Part shown: positions 58,301 through 64,000 of the stretch, one piece after another
How the letters are laid out: each line of letters begins with the position of its first letter
Numbering within the stretch: position 1 is the first letter of the stretch
Assembly (NCBI GenBank): GCA_964392775.1
Contig: CAYMRD010000015.1
Span: 6,235-70,234 of the forward strand
DNA length: 64,000 nt
Reading direction: 5' to 3'
Source: UKL13-3 sp964392775
GTDB taxonomy: Bacteria > Bacteroidota > Bacteroidia > UKL13-3
Made by a program: the position numbers and the translations under genes
The notes under the pieces: model-generated
What the model was told of the DNA's origin: nothing
Databases searched by the model: none
What the model saw: the letters and a program-made list of their open reading frames with translations, nothing else

Positions 58301-59612
58301 TAAGCAATACCGGATGTCCTTTCAAGATGTTCTCAAGAATATCCCAGATAACTGCTTCTTTTCTATCTACTAATTTCTTAGCCGATTTTACCGTTTTAAC
58401 GATGCCCCGCTCTAATAATTTGCGGATGATAAATGGCTTGAATAACTCGGCAGCCATGTTTTTAGGAATACCACATTCGTGTAATTTCAATTGAGGTCCA
58501 ACCACAATTACCGAACGACCTGAATAATCCACACGTTTACCCAATAAGTTCTGACGGAAACGACCTTGTTTACCTTTAAGCATATCGCTCAAAGATTTCA
58601 ACGGACGGTTACCTTCAGTTTTAACTGCACTCACGCGTCTGGTATTATCAAACAATGAATCTACAGCCTCTTGTAACATACGTTTTTCGTTACGCAAGAT
58701 CACCTCAGGTGCTTTGATTTCCATCAAACGTTTCAAACGGTTGTTACGGATGATTACCCGTCTGTACAAATCGTTCAAATCTGAAGTTGCGAAACGACCA
58801 CCTTCCAATGGAACGAGTGGACGCAATTCCGGTGGAATTACCGGCAATATTTTAACAACCATCCACTCAGGGCGGTTATCGCCATGAATTTGAGAAGCAC
58901 GGAAACCTTCGATTACTTTCAAACGTTTCAACGCTTCTGTTTTACGTTGTTGTGAAGTTTCTGTATTGGCTTTGATACGCAAGTCGAAACTCAAAGTATC
59001 CAAGTCGATACGTGATAACAAGAACCATAACGCGTCACCACCCATTTTAGCGATGAATTTGTTAGGATCTTGATCATCCAGATGTTGATTATCTTTTGGC
59101 AATGAATCCAGGATATCCAGGTATTCTTCTTCAGTGATCAGGTCGTGTTTTGCAACACCATCAGCTGCTTTCAAACCCGGTTGACATACTACATAACGTT
59201 CGTAGTAAATAACCATATCAAGTTTCTTTGTAGGGATACCCAACAAATAACCGATTTTGTTTGGCAACGAACGGAAGTACCAGATATGAGCAACAGGAAC
59301 CACCAGATTGATGTGTCCAATACGCTCACGTCTTACCTTTTTCTCGGTAACTTCCACACCGCAACGATCACACACGATGCCTTTGTAACGGATACGTTTG
59401 TATTTACCGCAATGGCACTCGTAATCTTTTATAGGTCCAAAAATCCTTTCGCAAAACAAACCACCCATCTCCGGTTTAAAAGAGCGGTAGTTGATTGTTT
59501 CAGGTTTGGTTACTTCACCGAAAGACTTGGTCAGAATAGACTCGGGAGAAGACAATCCGATTCTGATTTTGGTGAAGTTGCTTTTAATTTTTTGATCTTT
59601 TTTTAATGACAT
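55332..59612 (-). CDS. rpoC: DNA-directed RNA polymerase subunit beta'
   Basis: 1426 residues, full length. Zinc-binding motif at the N-terminus (CHCGKYKRIRYKGIVCDRCG), active-site NADFDGD with Mg-binding D474, D476 and D478, and a second zinc site (CETRIGCCAKCYGRNL). No internal stop or frameshift. It is the last gene of rplL-rpoB-rpoC, 90 bases after rpoB with a stem-loop in the gap. Confidence 0.98.
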   Translation of the reverse strand: MSLKKDQKIKSNFTKIRIGLSSPESILTKSFGEVTKPETINYRSFKPEMGGLFCERIFGPIKDYECHCGKYKRIRYKGIVCDRCGVEVTEKKVRRERIGHINLVVPVAHIWYFRSLPNKIGYLLGIPTKKLDMVIYYERYVVCQPGLKAADGVAKHDLITEEEYLDILDSLPKDNQHLDDQDPNKFIAKMGGDALWFLLSRIDLDTLSFDLRIKANTETSQQRKTEALKRLKVIEGFRASQIHGDNRPEWMVVKILPVIPPELRPLVPLEGGRFATSDLNDLYRRVIIRNNRLKRLMEIKAPEVILRNEKRMLQEAVDSLFDNTRRVSAVKTEGNRPLKSLSDMLKGKQGRFRQNLLGKRVDYSGRSVIVVGPQLKLHECGIPKNMAAELFKPFIIRKLLERGIVKTVKSAKKLVDRKEAVIWDILENILKGHPVLLNRAPTLHRLGIQAFQPKLVEGKAIQLHPLVCTGFNADFDGDQMAVHVPLGNAAILEAQMLMLASHNILNPANGAPIAVPSQDMVLGLYYITKGRKNTPEFHIKGEGLTFYSAEEAIIAFNEKKVDLHAFVRVKAMAKENGVLVNKLVETTLGRILFNQVVPAEYGFINESLTKKSLRDIIGSIIKECGMDKCAKFLDDIKDLGYHFAFKGGLSFNLSYVSIPAEKEQFVKSAMGEVDEIWSNYNNGFITNNERYNQVIDIWTRVNSRLADTVLKQLKEDQQGFNPVYMMLDSGARGSKEQIRQLGGMRGLMAKPQKNTSGGTGEIIENPILSNFKEGLSVIEYFISTHGARKGLADTALKTADAGYLTRRLHDVAQDVVVNEPDCGTLRGIPTAALKDNEEVVESLYERILGRTSLHDVYDPLSGELYCKSGDEITEEIATKIDASPVEIVEIRSVLTCETRIGCCAKCYGRNLASGRMAQRGEAVGVIAAQSIGEPGTQLTLRTFHVGGTASNIANESQMNAKFGGKLEFEEIKTVVLDTEEAGKVDTVIGRQGEIRIIDEKTGNTIITLNIPYGSHLFVKNGQKVEKGERICTWDPYNAVILSEFPGSVKFENIIENITFKEESDEQTGHKEKVIIESKDKTKIPSIVIVDKKGNPIKEYNIPVGAHIIVEEDNAVKSGEILVKIPRVVGKTRDITGGLPRVTELFEARNPSNPAVVTEIDGVVTFGGIKRGNREILISSRDGEQKKYMVPLSKHILVQENDFVKAGSSLSDGSISPQDILRIEGPLAVQRYITNGIQEVYRLQGVKINDKHIEVIVRQMMQKLTIEDPGDTLFLEGENVDKWNFKQTNDWIYDKKIVVDAGESANLKAGQIVSVRKLRDENSMLKRKALKLVEVRDAEPATAAQVIMGITKSSLGTHSFMSAASFQETTKVLNEAAISGKVDNMIGLKENVIVGHLIPAGTGLRDYEKLIVGSKEEYDMLMASKGE

Positions 59613-59664
59613 ATGGTTGTCGTTATTTCTTTAAAAAGTTTTGCTCTGAGTAAAAGATAAAAGG

Positions 59665-59688
59665 GTAAACGCACCGGGGTGCGCTTAC
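59665..59688 (-). promoter_or_regulatory. Stem-loop in the rpoB-rpoC gap
   Basis: gtaaacgcacc (59665-59675) and ggtgcgcttac (59678-59688): 10 Watson-Crick pairs and one G-U on the minus-strand RNA, with a tight loop. A U-rich run follows on that strand. Likely an mRNA processing or attenuation signal, since rpoC must still be transcribed through it. Confidence 0.6.
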
Positions 59689-59702
59689 CGTCAATATTAT
59701 GT

Positions 59703-62700
59703 TTACTCGAGAGTTAAGTCTAAACCTAAGCCGCGTAATTCGTGTACCAATACATTGAATGATTCAGGAATACCAGGCATTGGGAGGTTGTCACCTTTAA
59801 CGATGGCCTCATAAGTCTTGGCTCTTCCGATAATATCATCCGACTTAATCGTAAGAATTTCCTGCAAGATGTTAGCTGCACCAAATGCTTCGAGTGCCCA
59901 AACCTCCATCTCTCCAAAACGCTGACCTCCAAATTGAGCTTTACCACCCAATGGCTGTTGTGTAATGAGAGAGTATGGTCCGATTGAACGCGCGTGCATC
60001 TTATCATCCACCATGTGACCCAATTTCAGCATGTAAATCACACCTACTGTGGTTGGCTGGTGGAAACGCTCACCTGATAATCCATCGTACAGGTATGTTT
60101 TACCGTACTCAGGAATTCCGGCTTTGCGGCAGTATTCCAACATTTGCTCTTCGGTTGCTCCGTCAAAAATCGGGGTAGCGAATTTCACTCCCAATTCTTT
60201 AGCAGCCCAACCCATAACGGTTTCGTAGATCTGTCCCAAGTTCATACGTGAAGGTACCCCAAGTGGATTCAATACGATATCTACCGGTGTTCCGTCTTCC
60301 TGGAATGGAAGATCCTCTTCGCGAACGATACGTGCAACAATACCCTTGTTACCGTGACGACCTGCCATCTTATCACCTACTTTCAACTTACGTTTGTTTG
60401 CGATATACACTTTAGCAAGTTTCAAGATACCTGTTGGCAGCTCATCTCCTACTGTGATAGCAAACTCTTTACGTCTGTAGTCAGCGATCTCCTGGTTCAG
60501 TCTGTTTTTAAAGTTTGATAAAATCTGACGAATAACATCGTTCTTCTCCGAATCAGTTGTCCAGTTGTTGGCATTGATATGCGTGTAGTCGATTTCGTTC
60601 AGGTTTTTCAGGGTAAACTTGGTTCCTTTCGAAATCAATTCCTCATTGTATACATTGAATACACCCTGAGAAGTTTTACCTGACAATACTGCGAACAATT
60701 TCTCTACCAACTGACCTTTGATAACCTTAAGGTTTTTCTCATTCTCATCCTGCATTTTAGCAATCTTCGCTTTGTCGTCAACCTTAGCAGATTTTTCTTT
60801 CTTGCTGCGGGCAAACAATTTTTTCTCGATTACTACACCTGATGAAGATGGAGAAGCTTTCAATGAAGCATCTTTTACATCACCTGCTTTATCACCAAAG
60901 ATGGCGCGAAGCAATTTCTCTTCAGGAGAAGGTTCTGTTTCACCTTTAGGAGTGATTTTACCGATGAGGATATCTCCTTCACCAATCTCACAACCTACAC
61001 GAATCAAACCATTCTCATCCAAGTTTTTAGTAGCGTCTTCACTTACGTTTGGAATATCATTGGTTAATTCCTCTTCACCACGTTTGGTGTCGCGAACTTC
61101 CAATTCGTATTCTGTGATGTGAATTGAAGTAAAGATATCTTCTTTAACTACTTTCTCAGAAATAACGATCGCATCCTCGAAGTTGTAACCCTGCCAAGGC
61201 ATGAACGCTACTTTCAGGTTGCGGCCCAAAGCCAGTTCACCCGCTTGTGTAGCATAACCTTCACATAATACCTGACCTTTTTCAACCTTATCGCCTTTGC
61301 GAACAATTGGTTTTAAGTTAACACAGGTATTTTGGTTCGTTCTACGGAATTTAATCAGTTTGTATGTTTTGGTATCGGTACCAAAGCTGATCAACTTATC
61401 TTGTTCGCTTTGTTCGTAACGTACTACTATTTCGTTAGCATCAACTGATTCAACAACACCTTTTCCTTCTGCAACGATAAGGGTACGTGAATCACGAGCA
61501 ACTTTACCTTCCAAACCGGTACCTACTACTGGAGCCTCAGGTCTTAACAATGGCACTGCCTGACGCTGCATGTTCGATCCCATCAACGCACGATTCGCAT
61601 CATTATGCTCCAAGAAAGGAATCAACGAAGCTGCAATCGATACAATTTGATTTGGAGCGATATCCATGTACTCGATATCGACACCTTCCACCATTGGGAA
61701 GTCACCTTCTTTACGAGCTTTTACTTTTTCAGCTATGAATAAACCGGTTTTCTCATCATACTTAGAGTCTGATTGAGCAATGGTTTTCCCTTCTTCATCT
61801 TCGGCACTTAGGTAAGTAACAGGTTGTCCAACCTGAACTTTACCTTCTTCTACTTTTAAGTATGGTGTTTCGATGAAACCCATTCCGTTGATTTTTGCGT
61901 GTACACACAAAGAAGAAATCAAACCGATATTTGGTCCCTCAGGAGTTTCGATGGTACACAAACGACCGTAGTGCGTATAGTGAACGTCACGAACCTCAAA
62001 ACCTGCACGATCACGACTCAAACCACCCGGACCGAGTGCAGACATCCTGCGCTTGTGGGTGATCTCAGCCAATGGATTGGTTTGATCCATAAACTGTGAC
62101 AGCTGGTTGGTTCCAAAAAATGAATTGATAACAGATGATAATGTTTTAGCATTAATCAAATCGGTTGGCGTAAACACCTCGTTGTCGCGGATATTCATAC
62201 GCTCACGGATGGTACGGGCCATACGAGCCAAACCAACACCAAACTGTGAGTACAATTGTTCACCAACGGTACGCACACGTCTGTTACTCAAGTGATCAAT
62301 ATCATCCACGTCTGCACGTGAATTCGATAATTCGATCAGATATTTTATAATCGCTACGATATCATCTTTAGTCAACACGCGAACTTCCGAAGAAGTTGTA
62401 CGGTTCAACTTACGGTTGATACGGTAACGTCCTACTTCACCCAGGTCGTAACGTTTGTCCGAGAAGAACAACTTGTCGATTACACCACGAGCTGTTTCTT
62501 CATCTGGTGGATCTGCGTTACGCAACTGACGGTAGATATGCTCGTGAGCTTCTTTACCGGAGTTGGAAGTATCTTTTTGTAAAGTATTTAAAATGATAGC
62601 GAAGTCAGTGTGGCTTGATTCATTTTTGTGCAGGATGATCGTTTTCACATCCGCATCTGTAATCAGATCGATATGGTCATCTTCCAAAATAGTATCACGC

Positions 62701-63521
62701 TCAATGATTACTTCGTTACGTTCGATAGAAACTACCTCACCGGTATCCTCATCAACGAAATCTTCAACCCATGTTTTCAGAACCCTTGCAGCCAGTTTGC
62801 GGCCTACTACCTTTTTCAATCCGCTTTTGCTCACCTTTACTTCTTCAGCAAGGTCAAACAAATTCAGGATGTCTTTATCAGACTCGAAACCGATAGCACG
62901 TAACAACGTTGTTACAGGGAACTTTTTCTTACGGTCGATATAAGCATACATAACGTTGTTCACGTCAGTAGCAAACTCAATCCAAGATCCTTTAAACGGA
63001 ATAACCCTTGCAGAGTAAAGCTTGGTACCATTGGTATGGTAGCTTTGTCCGAAGAATACTCCCGGTGAACGGTGCAACTGAGATACAATTACACGCTCGG
63101 CTCCGTTGATTACAAACGTTCCGCTTGGTGTCATGTAAGGGATGGTTCCCAGGTACACGTCCTGAACGATGGTTTGAAAATCTTCGTGCTCCGGATCGTT
63201 ACAGGAAAGCTTCAATTTAGCTTTCAAAGGAACGTTGTAAGTGAGCCCGCGCTCAATACATTCATCAATAGAGTAACGTGGCGGATCAACGAAATAATCC
63301 AAAAACTCTAAAGTGAAAATATTCCTTGTATCGGAAATTGGAAAATTCTCCTGAAATACTTTGTAAAGCCCCTCGTTCAGGCGGCTTTCAGATGTTGTAT
63401 CAAGTTGAAAGAACTCTTTAAAGGATTCAATCTGAACATCTAAGAAATCAGGATAATCAATTACTTGTTTTACAGAAGCGAAATTAATTCTGTCTTCTGA
63501 ATGCATTTTTTTATTAGCCAA
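59703..63521 (-). CDS. rpoB: DNA-directed RNA polymerase subunit beta
   Basis: 1272 residues, full length. Recognised by the N-terminal INFASVKQVIDYPDFLDVQIESFKEFF, the rifampicin-pocket region (FFGTNQLSQFMDQTNPLAEITHKRRMSALGPGGLSRDRAGFEVRDVH), MPWQGYNFEDAI and KVGDKMAGRHGNKG. Start TTG at 63521 keeps MANKKMHSED; an ATG five codons in (63506) is an alternative. No rifampicin-resistance change is obvious in the cluster region. Confidence 0.98.
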   Translation of the reverse strand: MANKKMHSEDRINFASVKQVIDYPDFLDVQIESFKEFFQLDTTSESRLNEGLYKVFQENFPISDTRNIFTLEFLDYFVDPPRYSIDECIERGLTYNVPLKAKLKLSCNDPEHEDFQTIVQDVYLGTIPYMTPSGTFVINGAERVIVSQLHRSPGVFFGQSYHTNGTKLYSARVIPFKGSWIEFATDVNNVMYAYIDRKKKFPVTTLLRAIGFESDKDILNLFDLAEEVKVSKSGLKKVVGRKLAARVLKTWVEDFVDEDTGEVVSIERNEVIIERDTILEDDHIDLITDADVKTIILHKNESSHTDFAIILNTLQKDTSNSGKEAHEHIYRQLRNADPPDEETARGVIDKLFFSDKRYDLGEVGRYRINRKLNRTTSSEVRVLTKDDIVAIIKYLIELSNSRADVDDIDHLSNRRVRTVGEQLYSQFGVGLARMARTIRERMNIRDNEVFTPTDLINAKTLSSVINSFFGTNQLSQFMDQTNPLAEITHKRRMSALGPGGLSRDRAGFEVRDVHYTHYGRLCTIETPEGPNIGLISSLCVHAKINGMGFIETPYLKVEEGKVQVGQPVTYLSAEDEEGKTIAQSDSKYDEKTGLFIAEKVKARKEGDFPMVEGVDIEYMDIAPNQIVSIAASLIPFLEHNDANRALMGSNMQRQAVPLLRPEAPVVGTGLEGKVARDSRTLIVAEGKGVVESVDANEIVVRYEQSEQDKLISFGTDTKTYKLIKFRRTNQNTCVNLKPIVRKGDKVEKGQVLCEGYATQAGELALGRNLKVAFMPWQGYNFEDAIVISEKVVKEDIFTSIHITEYELEVRDTKRGEEELTNDIPNVSEDATKNLDENGLIRVGCEIGEGDILIGKITPKGETEPSPEEKLLRAIFGDKAGDVKDASLKASPSSSGVVIEKKLFARSKKEKSAKVDDKAKIAKMQDENEKNLKVIKGQLVEKLFAVLSGKTSQGVFNVYNEELISKGTKFTLKNLNEIDYTHINANNWTTDSEKNDVIRQILSNFKNRLNQEIADYRRKEFAITVGDELPTGILKLAKVYIANKRKLKVGDKMAGRHGNKGIVARIVREEDLPFQEDGTPVDIVLNPLGVPSRMNLGQIYETVMGWAAKELGVKFATPIFDGATEEQMLEYCRKAGIPEYGKTYLYDGLSGERFHQPTTVGVIYMLKLGHMVDDKMHARSIGPYSLITQQPLGGKAQFGGQRFGEMEVWALEAFGAANILQEILTIKSDDIIGRAKTYEAIVKGDNLPMPGIPESFNVLVHELRGLGLDLTLE

Positions 63522-63572
63522 GGGATTATGGTTTTTTGTTAAGAACGACTATCAATCCGTATAAATAGAAAA

Positions 63573-63599
63573 TTGACCCGCGGCAAAAGCCGGGGTCAA
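63573..63599 (-). promoter_or_regulatory. Attenuator-like stem-loop between rplL and rpoB
   Basis: ttgaccc (63573-63579) with gggtcaa (63593-63599), plus an inner cggc/gccg stem, one bulged base, aaaa loop. On the minus strand it is followed by UUUUC. In enterobacteria a partial terminator lies at the same place and sets the ratio of L7/L12 to RNA polymerase; a similar role is inferred here. Confidence 0.65.
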
Positions 63600-63624
63600 A
63601 TAGGGTTTTAAGTATCCTTTCGGA

Positions 63625-63999
63625 TTACTTAATCTCAACCTCTGCACCAGCTTCTGTAAGCTTAGCTTTAAGGTCTTCAGCAGTAGCTTTGTCCACACCT
63701 TCTTTAACAGGTTTTGGAGCTCCGTCTACCAGTTCTTTAGCTTCTTTCAAGCCTAAGCCTGTAAGATCTTTAACTACTTTTACTACGTTCAATTTAGCCT
63801 GACCTGCATTTTTCAAGATAACATCAAAAGATGATTTCTCAGCAGCAGCTTCACCTGCAGCAGCAGATGGAGCGGCAACAGCAACTGCAGCAGCAGCTGG
63901 TTCAATACCGTATTCGTCTTTAAGGATAGTTGCTAATTCGTTTACTTCTTTTACTGACAAGTTTACCAACTGTTCAGCAAACGCTTTTAAATCTGCCAT
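63625..63999 (-). CDS. rplL: 50S ribosomal protein L7/L12
   Basis: 124 residues, the ribosomal stalk protein that recruits translation factors. N-terminal dimerisation domain LKAFAEQLVNLSVKEVNELATILKDEYGIEP, an Ala-rich hinge (AAAAVAVAAPSAAAGEAA), and C-terminal factor-binding domain (KSSFDVILKNAGQAKLNVVKVVKDLTGLGLKEAKELVDGAPKPVKEG). Complete; ATG at 63999, one base from the window end. rpoB follows. Confidence 0.97.
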   Translation of the reverse strand: MADLKAFAEQLVNLSVKEVNELATILKDEYGIEPAAAAVAVAAPSAAAGEAAAEKSSFDVILKNAGQAKLNVVKVVKDLTGLGLKEAKELVDGAPKPVKEGVDKATAEDLKAKLTEAGAEVEIK

Positions 64000-64000
64000 T

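Noticed and set aside
55332..63521. Numerous plus-strand frames of 60-176 codons across rpoB and rpoC
   Set aside because: They are antisense to the two polymerase subunits and have no recognisable domain or start context.
1..64000. CRISPR array
   Set aside because: The only regularly spaced short repeats are the three 24-base units in valS, which have no spacers and lie in a coding frame; no cas genes are present.

Overview
The window reads as chromosomal DNA of a free-living member of the Bacteroidota. The evidence is three C-terminal type IX secretion (T9SS type A) sorting domains plus a fourth on a sigma-linked membrane protein, promoter-like TAnnTTTG boxes, weak or absent Shine-Dalgarno sequences with many TTG/GTG starts, a DUF3822-rsmD pair, a BACON domain, and a KOW-free rpsP-rimM-trmD-rplS operon whose S16 has an Ala/Glu-rich tail. 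No species can be named from the sequence alone. No rRNA, tRNA, CRISPR array, transposase or prophage gene was seen.

Layout. 1-1123: a perR-katG operon on the minus strand behind a perfect palindromic operator; katG runs off the left edge. 1141-1778: a 640-base gene-free stretch filled with palindromic repeat relics. 1779-13759: housekeeping and metabolism (HtrA protease, dapF, a SNF2 ATPase, an integral membrane protein, a HAD phosphatase, lysA, an S9 peptidase). 13850-18450: a MITE-like element followed by a small outer-membrane-type protein and two tandem TonB-receptor-plug paralogues. 18500-23215: cca, an M48 lipoprotein protease, and an ECF sigma factor paired with a membrane protein that ends in a T9SS signal. 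23288-28599: valS, which has absorbed repeat DNA in frame, then the rpsP-rimM-trmD-rplS operon. 28729-36613: mixed metabolism and cell envelope (saccharopine dehydrogenase-like enzyme, a GT-C-like protein, TrmN6, an orphan ABC ATPase, a four-helix-bundle S23-like protein, gatC, PlsC, pyrE, a NUDIX protein). 36778-41484: a secreted-protein cluster with a propeller/BACON/T9SS protein and two tandem paralogues that carry c-type-haem-like motifs and T9SS tails. 41503-45707: coaD, nnrD, rsmD and DUF3822 in one minus-strand run. 45827-55246: assorted single genes (thioesterase, GT-C protein, deoxynucleoside kinase, WbqC, ffh, DCC protein, purine nucleoside phosphorylase, SDR, double VOC protein, acyltransferase). 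55332-63999: rplL-rpoB-rpoC on the minus strand.

How the parts fit. Two enzymes of the diaminopimelate route (DapF, LysA) supply lysine and cell-wall precursor, while the saccharopine dehydrogenase-like protein may belong to lysine turnover. PerR and KatG form a peroxide-response unit. The sigma factor with its membrane partner looks like an envelope signalling pair whose sensor may be connected to T9SS. The most notable material is (i) the sigma/T9SS membrane protein pair, (ii) the tandem CX4CH/CXXCH T9SS proteins, (iii) the tandem plug-barrel proteins beside a MITE-like element, and (iv) valS coding DNA carrying in-frame repeat insertions. I found no clear-cut new defence or mobile system.
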